Source: Mangrovimicrobium sp033283385
GTDB lineage: Bacteria; Pseudomonadota; Gammaproteobacteria; Pseudomonadales; Halieaceae
Assembly: GCA_033283385.1 (NCBI GenBank)
Contig: JAWMQQ010000003.1
Coordinates: 682,001-746,000, forward strand
DNA length: 64,000 bases
Direction of reading: 5' to 3'
In this document: piece after piece, positions 34,660-42,950 of the stretch
How the letters are laid out: the number at the start of each line of letters is the position of its first letter
How positions within the stretch are numbered: position 1 is the first letter of the stretch
The notes under the pieces: model-generated
Databases searched by the model: none
What the model saw: the letters and a program-made list of their open reading frames with translations, nothing else
Told to the model about the DNA's origin: nothing
Program-made: the position numbers and the translations under genes

Positions 34660-36138
34660 ATGGGGTGGTTCCGCAAGCAGCGCAGCGCAGGGACCGTCCT
34701 GCGCTGGGGCAGGGTACTCGCCTGCCTGTGCCTGCTGGGGATTGTCGCCGGCTATGCCTACGACAGTTTCCGGGATGCGCGGGGGCGGGACTTGCGCCCC
34801 GGGCGCGCGGAACAGTATCTCGAGAGCGTTCGCGCGCAGGGCGCCGGCCACACCCTGCCGAACATCGTGCTGGTGGTGGCCGACGACCTCGGCTATGGCG
34901 ATCTCTCGGTGCAGGGTGCGACCAGCATCAAAACCCCCAATATCGACCAGCTGGCGCAGCAGGGGGTGTTGTTCGACAACTACTACTCGCCTTCGCCGAT
35001 CTGCTCGCCTTCGCGGGCCGGCATGCTCAGCGGCCGCTACCCGGTGCGCGCCCACGTGCCGACCGTGTTCCTGCGCACCGAGAAGCTCTCCAACCGCTTC
35101 GTCAACCAGGTGATGCGCGCGATGAATACCTACTCCTACGACATGGAGTCGATCGCCCACGACGAAGTCCTGCTGCCGGAAGTGCTCAAGGCCGCCGGTT
35201 ACACCACCGCGCTGCTGGGCAAGTGGCACCTGGGCGAGCGCGAGGGCGACAGGCCGAACGACTTCGGTTTCGATTACTTCTTCGGCGCGCTCTACAGCAA
35301 CGACATGCAGCCCTACGCGATCTACCGCAACCGCGAGATAGCGATCCAGGCGCCCGCCGACCAGAGCACACTGACGGGGGAGCTCACTCGCGAGGCGCTG
35401 GCGTTTATCGACAGGAATGCCGCGCAGCCCTTCTTCCTGTACTACGCCTCGCCGTTCCCGCACCACCCCGCCAACGCCAGCGAACGATTCCGCGGCAGCT
35501 CCAACGCCGGCATCTACGGCGACGCGGTACAGGAACTGGACTGGAGCGTGGGCCGGATCGTCGCGGACCTGCAAGCGCGGGGCCTGGATAAAAACACCCT
35601 GGTGCTGTTCACCAGCGACAACGGGCCCTGGTTCCAGGGCAGCACCGGCGGCCTGCGCGGGCGCAAGGGCAATAACCTCTCGGGCGGCCAGCGCGTGCCG
35701 TTCATCGCCTGGATGCCGGAGCGCCTGCGCGGCGGCCGGACGCTGGACGAACTCGCCAGCGGGCTGGATATCTTCCCGACCGTGCTCGAGCTGGCGGGTA
35801 TCGCCCCGCCGACGGACCGGGTGATCGACGGGCGCTCCCTGCTGCCCGCGCTGGAAGGCTCCAGGGATACCAGCGTCGACGCCGAATTTGTCCTGCTCGC
35901 CAGCAAGAAGCCGGTGGGACTGGTCACCGCGGACTACGCTTACCTGCGGGCCACCCGCTCGGAGAACTCGACCTACGTGATGCTCTCGCAGGGGCCGTTC
36001 CTGTTCGATGCGCGCACGGACCCGGCGCAGTCCTACGATGTGACGCCGCTGCATCCGCAGGCGGCCGCCGCGCTGGCGAAGCGCCTCGATGCCTGGGAGG
36101 CTGCGCTGCGGTCCAACCTGCGCGGGTGGATCGACTAG
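34660..36138 (+). CDS. Sulfatase (type I, formylglycine)
   Basis: This 492-residue sulfatase has the maturation motif CSPSR with C115, which a formylglycine-generating enzyme would convert to the catalytic residue. LVVADDLGYGDLS carries metal-binding Asp pairs, and GKWHLGE and SDNGPWF are family motifs. One N-terminal membrane helix (about 15-35) suggests a periplasmic or anchored enzyme. Three ATGs are in frame; 34660 is preferred because AAGGAG lies seven bases before it. No maturase gene is in the window. It would remove sulfate esters from the locus substrate. Confidence 0.87.
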   Translation: MGWFRKQRSAGTVLRWGRVLACLCLLGIVAGYAYDSFRDARGRDLRPGRAEQYLESVRAQGAGHTLPNIVLVVADDLGYGDLSVQGATSIKTPNIDQLAQQGVLFDNYYSPSPICSPSRAGMLSGRYPVRAHVPTVFLRTEKLSNRFVNQVMRAMNTYSYDMESIAHDEVLLPEVLKAAGYTTALLGKWHLGEREGDRPNDFGFDYFFGALYSNDMQPYAIYRNREIAIQAPADQSTLTGELTREALAFIDRNAAQPFFLYYASPFPHHPANASERFRGSSNAGIYGDAVQELDWSVGRIVADLQARGLDKNTLVLFTSDNGPWFQGSTGGLRGRKGNNLSGGQRVPFIAWMPERLRGGRTLDELASGLDIFPTVLELAGIAPPTDRVIDGRSLLPALEGSRDTSVDAEFVLLASKKPVGLVTADYAYLRATRSENSTYVMLSQGPFLFDARTDPAQSYDVTPLHPQAAAALAKRLDAWEAALRSNLRGWID

Positions 36139-36164
36139 ATAATAACAATGCGGGAAACCTCGCC

Positions 36165-37571
36165 ATGGCACGCAACAGCAGCGAAAACCTGGGGCTGATC
36201 ACCGCGATCAGCATCGTCGCCACCCTGGGCGGCTTCCTGTTCGGGTTCGATAGCGGAGTCATCAATGGCACCGTGGACGGCCTGCGCACGACGTTCCACT
36301 CGGACAGCGTTGGCACGGGCTTCAACGTCGCCTCGATGCTGCTCGGCTGCGCCGCCGGCGCGTTCTTCGCCGCGCGCCTGGCCGACCGCTTCGGGCGGCG
36401 CACGCTGCTGCTGGTCAGCGCCGTGTTTTTCCTGGTCAGTGCCTGGGGTTCCGGCGCGGCCGACGGCTCCGGCGCCTTCGTCGCCTTTCGCATCATCGGC
36501 GGCCTTGCGGTCGGTGCTGCCAGCGTGCTCGCGCCGGCCTATATCAGCGAGATCGCGCCCGCCCGGCTGCGCGGCACGCTGGCCACGGTGCAACAGATCG
36601 CGATCATCTTCGGCCTGTTCTCGGCCTTCGTCAGCAATTACATGATCGCCTACTACGCCGGCTCCTCGCTGGAACCGCTGTGGTGGGGCCAGGCGGCCTG
36701 GCGCTGGATGTTCTGGATGGAAATCGTGCCCGCCGCGCTGTTCTTCCTCGGCCTGCTGTTCATCCCCGAGAGCCCGCGCTACCTCGTACTCGCCGGCTAC
36801 AGCGTGCGCAGCCTGCAGGTACTGACGCGACTGCAGGGGGCGGAGTTCGCCGCGGTGAAAGTCACCGAGATCGAGGTGTCGCTGGATGCCGAGCAGCACC
36901 GCCCGCGCCTGGCCGACCTGCTGGTGCCCGGCACCCGGCGCCTGCGGACCCTGGCCTGGGTGGGCCTGGGGCTGGCGGTCTTCCAGCAGCTGGTGGGTAT
37001 CAACGTGGTGTTCTACTACGGCGCCGTGCTGTGGCAGGCGGTGGGATTTTCCGAGGGCGATGCGCTGCTGATCAACGTGCTCACAGGCGCGCTGAGCATC
37101 ATCGCCTGCCTGATCACCCTGGTGTTGATCGATCGTCTCGGCCGTCGCATCTTCCTGCTGGTCGGGTCGGTAGGCATGACGCTGGCGCTGGCAATCATGG
37201 CCTATGCCTTCTCCACCGCCAGCGTGACCCCCGCCGGCACCTTGCACATGGGCGAGGCCGCCGGCCCCATCGCGCTGCTGGCGGCGCTGGGCTACTCGTT
37301 CGCGTTCAACATGTCCTGGGGCCCGGTGATGTGGGTGATGCTGGGCGAGATGTTCCCCAACCGGCTGCGCGGGCCGGGGCTGGCGGTGAGCGGCCTCGCC
37401 CAGTGGCTGGCCAACTTCGCCATTACCATGACCTTTCCCGTGCTGCTGGCCGGTATCGGGCTGGCGGGCGCGTACACCATCTACGCGGTGTTCGCGCTGC
37501 TATCGTTGGTGTTCGTGCTGACCCTGGTGCACGAGACCCGCGGGCTCGAGCTGGAGGAAATGCCCGGCTAG
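36165..37571 (+). CDS. Sugar-porter-type MFS transporter
   Basis: This 468-residue, 12-helix major facilitator has sugar-porter motifs: GFLFGFDSGVINGT in helix 1, RLADRFGRRTLL, PAYISEIAPARLRG, FIPESPRYLV and a C-terminal LGEMFPNRLRG. It would import a sugar or polyol by proton symport. ATG 36165 gives the usual N-terminus; an upstream in-frame GTG at 36126 overlaps the sulfatase gene. It follows the sulfatase by 26 bases and is the last gene of the catabolic set, providing inner-membrane uptake of the released product. Confidence 0.9.
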   Translation: MARNSSENLGLITAISIVATLGGFLFGFDSGVINGTVDGLRTTFHSDSVGTGFNVASMLLGCAAGAFFAARLADRFGRRTLLLVSAVFFLVSAWGSGAADGSGAFVAFRIIGGLAVGAASVLAPAYISEIAPARLRGTLATVQQIAIIFGLFSAFVSNYMIAYYAGSSLEPLWWGQAAWRWMFWMEIVPAALFFLGLLFIPESPRYLVLAGYSVRSLQVLTRLQGAEFAAVKVTEIEVSLDAEQHRPRLADLLVPGTRRLRTLAWVGLGLAVFQQLVGINVVFYYGAVLWQAVGFSEGDALLINVLTGALSIIACLITLVLIDRLGRRIFLLVGSVGMTLALAIMAYAFSTASVTPAGTLHMGEAAGPIALLAALGYSFAFNMSWGPVMWVMLGEMFPNRLRGPGLAVSGLAQWLANFAITMTFPVLLAGIGLAGAYTIYAVFALLSLVFVLTLVHETRGLELEEMPG

Positions 37572-37596
37572 GACGCCGGGCAGGCCCGCGGGCGCC

Positions 37597-38046
37597 TCAC
37601 CCCAGCTCGGAGGTGCAATTGGGGCAGCGGGTGGCCTTGATCGGAATCTCCGTGAAGCAGTGGCCGCACTCCTTGGTGGTGGGCTCCGCCGGCGGCGCTT
37701 CCTCCTCGGCCTTGAGACGGTTGATCGCGCGAATCAGCAGGAACACGGCAAAGGCCACGATGATGAAGCTGATCACGGCGTTGATGAACAGGCCGTAGCT
37801 GATGGTGACCGCCCCCGCTTCCTGGGCCGCGGCGAGCGTTGCGTAGGGGCCGGCGGTGCCGCCGTCCTTCAGGGTGATGAACAGGTCGCTGAAATCGACG
37901 CCACCCAGCAGCAGCCCGATGGGCGGCATGATCACGTCGGCCACCAGGCTCTTGACGATGGTGCCGAATGCCCCGCCGATGATGATCCCCACAGCCATGT
38001 CCACCACATTGCCACGCATGGCAAACGCCTTGAATTCCTTCAACAT
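37597..38046 (-). CDS. mscL: Large-conductance mechanosensitive channel MscL with C-terminal zinc ribbon
   Basis: This 149-residue protein has the MscL N-terminus FKAFAMRGNVVDMAVGIIIGGAF, two membrane helices and the AINRLKAEEE cytoplasmic helix. MscL forms a homopentamer that opens on osmotic downshock. The usual protein ends soon after this helix; here about 25 residues are added with Cys127, Cys130, Cys141 and Cys144 in a CxxC...CxxC layout, a probable zinc ribbon. The gene converges with the MFS gene, 25 bases apart. Confidence 0.93.
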   Translation of the reverse strand: MLKEFKAFAMRGNVVDMAVGIIIGGAFGTIVKSLVADVIMPPIGLLLGGVDFSDLFITLKDGGTAGPYATLAAAQEAGAVTISYGLFINAVISFIIVAFAVFLLIRAINRLKAEEEAPPAEPTTKECGHCFTEIPIKATRCPNCTSELG

Positions 38047-38276
38047 AGGTTCGACCCCTGTAGTGACTGCCGCCCGCTCAGCGCGCGCCGCTGGTAGAAA
38101 CTATAGCGCGGTTTCCGGTGCTTGGCGTGCATCGGCGGCGTGCTGGACCAGGGGGAGGGGCGTGGCGATACACGCCGGCCCAGGGTGATTTTGGGTGGGC
38201 CGCCCGCGCTGCGACTGGATGGGCAGACCGGCCGTGATACCATGCCCTGAAATCCAGAATCCTGCCGGAGCCGGCA

Positions 38277-39098
38277 ATGCTTTCCGAGCACTCCAACCAC
38301 CCCTTCGACCAGGCCATCCGGCTGGCCCCGGGCGAGCCGGGTAGCTTCGCCGGCGAGACCTCGCCCGCCTACGCGAATTTCGTCGGACCCTTTGGCGGCG
38401 TGACCGCAGCCACACTATTGCAGGCTGCCCTCGTATCGCCGGAGCGCCGGGGCGAACCGGTATCCTTCACCGTGAATTTTGCCGCGCCAATTGCAGATGG
38501 CGGATTCACGATCACCGCCCGCGCGGCCCGCACCAACCGTTCGACGCAACACTGGGTGCTGGAAATGCGGCAGGGCGATGCGGTAGTCGCGACCGCTACC
38601 GCGGTGTTCGCGCTGCGCCGCGAGACCTGGCAGGCGCTGGATGTGAGCCCGCCGGAGGCGCCGCCGGCGCAGTCGCTGCCCGCTCTGGCCTGGTTCGAAG
38701 CGCTGCCGGTGTGGATCCGCAACTACCGGATGCACATGGCCCGCGGCGAGATCACCCTGCAGGACCAGGATGCGGCCGGCGACTCGGTGAGCACGCTCTG
38801 GCTGCGCGACGACCCGCCGCGGCCGCTGGACTTCCCCGCGATTACCGCGCTCTCCGATGCCTTTTTCCCGCGGATTTTCGTGCGCCGGCAGCGCTTCGCG
38901 CCGATCGGCACGGTGACCATGACGGTCTACTTCCACGCCGACCAGGCGATGCTCGACCACCAGGGCACCGAGCCCCTGCTCGCCACGGCCAGGGCCTCGC
39001 GTTTCCGCGACGGTTACTTCGACCAGGTGGCGGAGCTGTGGGGGAAGGACGACGAACTGCTGGCGACGACGCACCAGTTGGTCTACTACCGCGAGTAG
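38277..39098 (+). CDS. Acyl-CoA thioesterase, double hot-dog (TesB-like/4HBT_3)
   Basis: This 273-residue protein has two hot-dog halves: the first includes FVGPFGGVTAATLLQAAL and SFTVNFAAPI, the second PAITALSDAFFPRIF and VTMTVYFHAD. Such proteins hydrolyse acyl-CoA esters in the cytoplasm. GGAG lies just before ATG 38277. It stands alone after mscL; the substrate is unknown. Confidence 0.8.
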   Translation: MLSEHSNHPFDQAIRLAPGEPGSFAGETSPAYANFVGPFGGVTAATLLQAALVSPERRGEPVSFTVNFAAPIADGGFTITARAARTNRSTQHWVLEMRQGDAVVATATAVFALRRETWQALDVSPPEAPPAQSLPALAWFEALPVWIRNYRMHMARGEITLQDQDAAGDSVSTLWLRDDPPRPLDFPAITALSDAFFPRIFVRRQRFAPIGTVTMTVYFHADQAMLDHQGTEPLLATARASRFRDGYFDQVAELWGKDDELLATTHQLVYYRE

Positions 39099-39149
39099 GT
39101 AAGCCGGGAACAGCGGCCGCTTTGGACTGCGGCCCGCAGCCGCTGCCAA

Positions 39150-39689
39150 TCACTGCTTCGGCTGCGGCGTCTTCTCCAGCTTCGAAATATCGATGTCCTG
39201 CGCCCGCAGCATGGAGAGGATGTTCTGGTATAGCGCCGGGCGCATCTGCGGCGTCCGGCTGAGTACGAACAGCGTGCTCTGCAGCGGGTCGGTGACCACC
39301 GCGTACTGGTATTGCGCGTCATCCAGCACCACGATGAGGTAGTTGGGGAAGGGCAGGTCGGGCACCCCGGGGAAGCTGACCTTGAGGCTGGCGTTGGTCC
39401 AGCGGTTGTAGACGCTCGCCACGCCCTCGATCGTGTCCTGCTCGCCGTCCAGGCTGCCCCTGTAGCCGGTGTTGACCACCCTGACGGTGCCGTCGTCGTT
39501 GAGGCTGTACTGCGCGGTAACGCCCACCAGGTCCTCATTGAAGAACACCGGGTTGGCGGCGACCTGGTACCACAGGCCCATGTAGCTGGGGATGTCGACG
39601 TAGGGGACGGTCTGTACCTTGCAGCCGCCCAGCAGCAGCATCCCGGTGCCCAGCACCAGGGTTTTCAGTGCGAAAAACAGCTTTTGCAT
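39150..39689 (-). CDS. Lipocalin-family lipoprotein (Blc-like)
   Basis: This 179-residue outer-membrane lipoprotein candidate has a signal peptide with lipobox LLGGC (Cys23) and a lipocalin domain starting YMGLWYQVA (the GxW motif), followed by VTAQYSLNDDGTVRVVNTG. Bacterial lipocalins bind lipophilic molecules and help envelope maintenance. The lipobox is followed by Lys, giving no Asp+2 retention signal, so sorting to the outer membrane is expected. Confidence 0.85.
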   Translation of the reverse strand: MQKLFFALKTLVLGTGMLLLGGCKVQTVPYVDIPSYMGLWYQVAANPVFFNEDLVGVTAQYSLNDDGTVRVVNTGYRGSLDGEQDTIEGVASVYNRWTNASLKVSFPGVPDLPFPNYLIVVLDDAQYQYAVVTDPLQSTLFVLSRTPQMRPALYQNILSMLRAQDIDISKLEKTPQPKQ

Positions 39690-39746
39690 GACGGGCCCCC
39701 GCGGTGCAGTCCTTTGTGGAGACTACGCCGCGCGGGCCCGGGTGGA

Positions 39747-40604
39747 TCACCCGCCGCGGACCGGCCGGCCGGTTTTCTTCGCCCAGTCGGCGATCAGGCC
39801 GTCGAACAGGGCCTGCTCGATCAGGTCGCCCTTTTCCGGGAAGGCCGGATCGAAGGAGACCTTGCCGGTTTCCATCAATTCGCGCGCGTACTGCAGGTGC
39901 AGCTTGGCGGCGCCCATCCAGCCCCAGCCGGTGTGCAGGGTGCAGGTGGCGGTGGGTACGGGCGGGCCGAGTATCACCAGGGGCGCGTCGATGTGTTCCT
40001 GGATCTTCTGGGCCACCTCGTCCGGTACCAGCGGGAAGCACAGTGCGTCCGCACCCGCTTCGACATAGGCCTTGCCGCGCTCGATGGCCAGCTCGACCGA
40101 GCCGGAACCGCCGCCGCCATAGGCGCTGGGATAGAGCTCGTCGCAGCGCGCGATGATCACGAAGGCGGAGTCGCCGCGCGCCTGCACGCAGGCCTCGATG
40201 CGCGCCTGCATGTCCGCAATGGAAATCAGGCCGTTGTCGAAGGTGGAGTGCTTGGGGTTGATCTCGTCCTCGATATGAAAGCCGGCGATCCCGGCCTGGA
40301 TGTAGCGCCGGGTGATGTAGTAGGCGTCCGCCACGGTCTCGCCCAGGGTGTCCGCATCGGCGATCAGCGGGATGTCGATGGCGTTGGCGATGCGCGCCGC
40401 CTGCTCCAGTTGCTCCACCTGGGAGAAGATGCCGTTGTCGGGAATGCCGTAGTGGAAGGCACTGCAGGCGTGCCCGCCGAGGTAGGCCGCCTTGAAGCCG
40501 ACCTGCTCGACGATGCGGGCGGTCATGACGCTGTAGGCATCCGCGGCGATAAACGGCTCGCGGGCTTCGAACAGGGCGCGCAGTGCTGCTGCTTTGTCGG
40601 TCAC
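39747..40604 (-). CDS. Isocitrate lyase / PEP mutase family enzyme
   Basis: This 285-residue TIM-barrel protein belongs to the ICL/PEP mutase superfamily: IPLIADADTLGE with metal-binding acids, GIAGFHIEDE and VIIARCDE are characteristic. Family members cleave or form C-C or P-C bonds (methylisocitrate lyase, oxaloacetate decarboxylase, PEP mutase). The usual KKCGH lyase motif is replaced (INPKHS), so the exact reaction is uncertain. GTG 40604 is supported by AAGGAG seven bases upstream. It is divergent from the tetR gene at 40767. Confidence 0.8.
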   Translation of the reverse strand: MTDKAAALRALFEAREPFIAADAYSVMTARIVEQVGFKAAYLGGHACSAFHYGIPDNGIFSQVEQLEQAARIANAIDIPLIADADTLGETVADAYYITRRYIQAGIAGFHIEDEINPKHSTFDNGLISIADMQARIEACVQARGDSAFVIIARCDELYPSAYGGGGSGSVELAIERGKAYVEAGADALCFPLVPDEVAQKIQEHIDAPLVILGPPVPTATCTLHTGWGWMGAAKLHLQYARELMETGKVSFDPAFPEKGDLIEQALFDGLIADWAKKTGRPVRGG

Positions 40605-40677
40605 GTGGGTGCTCCTTTTTTATAGGGATGGGAATCCACAGGGGGTGAATATTTTCGACCCGGAACTCTACCACGAT

Positions 40678-40707
40678 GCAGCCGGGCCACCTAACCGGCC
40701 CGGCTGC
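40678..40707. promoter_or_regulatory. Perfect 11-bp inverted repeat in a divergent intergenic region
   Basis: GCAGCCGGGCC and its exact complement are separated by ACCTAACC. It lies between the divergent PEP mutase-like and tetR genes. It may be the operator of the TetR protein or a transcript hairpin; it has no T-run and so is not a standard terminator. Confidence 0.4.
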
Positions 40708-40766
40708 TGTGGCGCCGCTGCCCGCGGCTTGTTAAATTCACGCAGGTTTCAGGTTTCGGAAGGCCC

Positions 40767-41420
40767 ATGCCCAGCAGCAACAAGACCCCAGCAGGCCAGC
40801 GCCGGTCGCGCGGCCGCCCCCGTCTCGAGGACGTCCAGGAAATCGACCAGCGGCTGTTGGAACTCGCCCTGCAGGAGTTCATGCGCAACGGTTACGGCGG
40901 CGCCTCCATCTCCCGCATGGCGAGAGAGGCGGGCATTTCCAAGAACACCGTCTACTCCCGCTACGCCTCCAAGCAGGCCCTGTTCCACGCCATCATGCAG
41001 CAGCAGATCGAGCGCCTGGCGCCGGCCAGCCTGCTGGTCCACAAGGGGGGAAAGCCCGATATAGAGGCCGGCCTCAAGGCCTTCGCCAACCGCATGCTGG
41101 AGCAGAGCCTGCGCGAGGAGTTCATCGGTGTGAACCGCCTGATGTACAGCGAGTCGCAGCGCTTTCCCGAGCTGGGCCTGGAGGCGGCGCGGCGCACCCG
41201 CCTCGGCGTGAAGCGGATCTCGCGCTTCATCCGCGACTGCGCCGAGGCCGACGGGCTGCCCTGCGAGAACCCCGATGTCGCCGCGGAGATCTTCATCCTG
41301 CTGATCCGCGGCTGGTACCTGGACATCCTGCTCACCAACAGCAAGGTGTCGGCGAAAAAGCGCTCCCAGTGGGTGGATGCCGCTGTGCACACCCTGCTCT
41401 CCTCGCGGGAGAGCTGGTAG
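40767..41420 (+). CDS. TetR/AcrR-family transcriptional regulator
   Basis: This 217-residue regulator has a basic N-terminus (RRSRGRPR), the TetR helix-turn-helix SISRMAREAGISKNTVYSRY (about 48-67) and a ligand-binding C-terminal domain. It lies 108 bases upstream of the TauD-type gene and divergent from the PEP mutase-like gene, so it may control either. The 11-bp inverted repeat just upstream is a possible operator. Confidence 0.86.
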   Translation: MPSSNKTPAGQRRSRGRPRLEDVQEIDQRLLELALQEFMRNGYGGASISRMAREAGISKNTVYSRYASKQALFHAIMQQQIERLAPASLLVHKGGKPDIEAGLKAFANRMLEQSLREEFIGVNRLMYSESQRFPELGLEAARRTRLGVKRISRFIRDCAEADGLPCENPDVAAEIFILLIRGWYLDILLTNSKVSAKKRSQWVDAAVHTLLSSRESW

Positions 41421-41451
41421 CGCAGGTCACTTCGGGTGGCGAATCCCGGTC

Positions 41452-41481
41452 TTGACGAATAAAAGAACCTGGCGGTAGCAT
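41452..41481 (+). promoter_or_regulatory. Candidate promoter for the TauD-type dioxygenase gene
   Basis: TTGACG (41452-41457) and TAGCAT (41476-41481) are 18 bases apart and 47 bases before the ATG at 41529. The two hexamers are near sigma-70 consensus. Confidence 0.45.
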
Positions 41482-41528
41482 TAGCGCCCCTGGACAATAA
41501 CAACGCCGCCCGCAGGAGTCCGCTCGCG

Positions 41529-42341
41529 ATGACGTACACGGCCACCCCCCTGAAAGAACTCATCGGCTCGGAAGTTCACGCCGATATCGAAAACCTGCTG
41601 CAGCCCGATACGGCGCGGCAGCTGCGCGCCCTGCTGCAGGAGCGCGGCGTGCTGGTGTTCCCCCGGCTCAACGCCAGCGACGAGCAGCAGGTGGCGCTGG
41701 CGGGCATGATGGGCACGGTGCGCGAGGAGGGCGAGAAAGGGATCTTCAAGGTCACGCTGGACAAGAAGGCCAACGACCGCGCCGATTACCTGAAGGGTTC
41801 GTTCCTCTGGCACATGGACGGCACCCACGACCAGGTGCCCGTGTTCGCTTCGCTGCTCACGGGGAGGGTGCTGTCGAAAACCGGCGGGCAGACCGAATTC
41901 GCCAACTCCTACGCCGCCTACGAGAATCTGCCGGACGCGATGAAGGCGCGAATCTCCGAACTCAAGGTGGTGCACAGCTTCACCACATCCATGTTGCGGG
42001 CCGGCGTGGAGAGCACGCCGGAAACCATCGATTACTGGAAAAGCATCCCGGACCGGACCCACAACCTGGTCTGGACCCATGAAACCGGCCGCAAGTCGCT
42101 GGTCATCGGCTGCCACGCCTCGCATGTCGTGGGCATGGACCCGGAAGAGAGCGAGGCGCTGCTGCAGGAGCTGCTGGAGTGGACGACACAGCCGCGCTTC
42201 GTCTACCGGCACGAGTGGAGCGTTGGCGATCTCGTCATCTGGGACAATACCGGTGTGCTGCACCACGCGGTTCCCTACCCCGCGGACTGCGGTCGCAGCA
42301 TGCACCGCACCACATTGATGGGTGAGGAAGCCTTCTCCTGA
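41529..42341 (+). CDS. TauD/TfdA-family Fe(II)/2-oxoglutarate dioxygenase
   Basis: This 270-residue cytoplasmic oxygenase has the iron ligands H95 and D97 (WHMDGTHDQ) and a distal His in LHHAVPY (H245/H246), with a C-terminal Arg in RSMHRTTL for 2-oxoglutarate. TauD-type enzymes hydroxylate small acids such as taurine or phenoxyacetates. The substrate is unknown. It is followed after 52 bases by an SRPBCC protein. Confidence 0.87.
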   Translation: MTYTATPLKELIGSEVHADIENLLQPDTARQLRALLQERGVLVFPRLNASDEQQVALAGMMGTVREEGEKGIFKVTLDKKANDRADYLKGSFLWHMDGTHDQVPVFASLLTGRVLSKTGGQTEFANSYAAYENLPDAMKARISELKVVHSFTTSMLRAGVESTPETIDYWKSIPDRTHNLVWTHETGRKSLVIGCHASHVVGMDPEESEALLQELLEWTTQPRFVYRHEWSVGDLVIWDNTGVLHHAVPYPADCGRSMHRTTLMGEEAFS

Positions 42342-42393
42342 ACGTCGGGCCAGACACCGCAAGGGCAGCAGGGTGCGAGCCCGGGGATAAACC

Positions 42394-42942
42394 ATGATTG
42401 AAGCAGAGCACTCCCTCGCCATCGACGCGGGTATAGAGGAGGTCTGGGACTATGTCCGGGACATCACCCGCTGGGCGAACCTGTTCCCTGGTTGTCGCGA
42501 CTGCGAGGTCATCGACGAGCATCACTCCAGGTGGGTGATCAAGGTCGGCGCGGGCGGCCTGGTAAAAACCGTCAACGTGCTGGTGCACATCGACCAGTGG
42601 GACGGCCCGGGCCGGGTGGACTTCAGTTTCAAGCTGGAGGCGGAGCCGGTGATTGGCGGGGGCTCCTATACGGCCTCCGCGACGGGCGAGGGGGAAACCC
42701 GGGTCGGCCTGCAGGTGAGCGTGGAGGGCAGCGGCCAGATGGCGGCGATGTGGGAGGCCATGTGCAAGCCGCTGCTGCCGCAGATGGCGAAAACCTTCTC
42801 CAATCGGCTCAAGGCGGAAATCGAGTCGGTTGCACCCGCCGCGCCCGGCGCGGTGGTGGCAAAACCGTCTGGCATGGCGGCGTTTTGGGGCTGGTTGCGC
42901 CGCCTGTGGTCCGCGCTGTTCGGTGCTCCGGCGGGAAAATAG
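42394..42942 (+). CDS. SRPBCC/CoxG-family protein
   Basis: This 182-residue protein has a START/Bet v1-like fold: AIDAGIEEVWDYVRDITRWANLFPGC is shared with CoxG-like proteins, and GGGSYTASATGEGETRV lies in the central strands. A C-terminal hydrophobic stretch (AAFWGWLRRLWSALFG) resembles the membrane-anchoring tail of CoxG. It binds hydrophobic ligands or recruits a partner to the membrane. Its role next to the dioxygenase is unclear. Confidence 0.75.
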   Translation: MIEAEHSLAIDAGIEEVWDYVRDITRWANLFPGCRDCEVIDEHHSRWVIKVGAGGLVKTVNVLVHIDQWDGPGRVDFSFKLEAEPVIGGGSYTASATGEGETRVGLQVSVEGSGQMAAMWEAMCKPLLPQMAKTFSNRLKAEIESVAPAAPGAVVAKPSGMAAFWGWLRRLWSALFGAPAGK

Positions 42943-42950
42943 CCCCGCCC

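Noticed and set aside
29712..34676. A 1654-codon open frame on the minus strand
   Set aside because: It lies antisense to the TonB receptor and hydrolase genes, has no family-like motif and is a by-product of high GC content.
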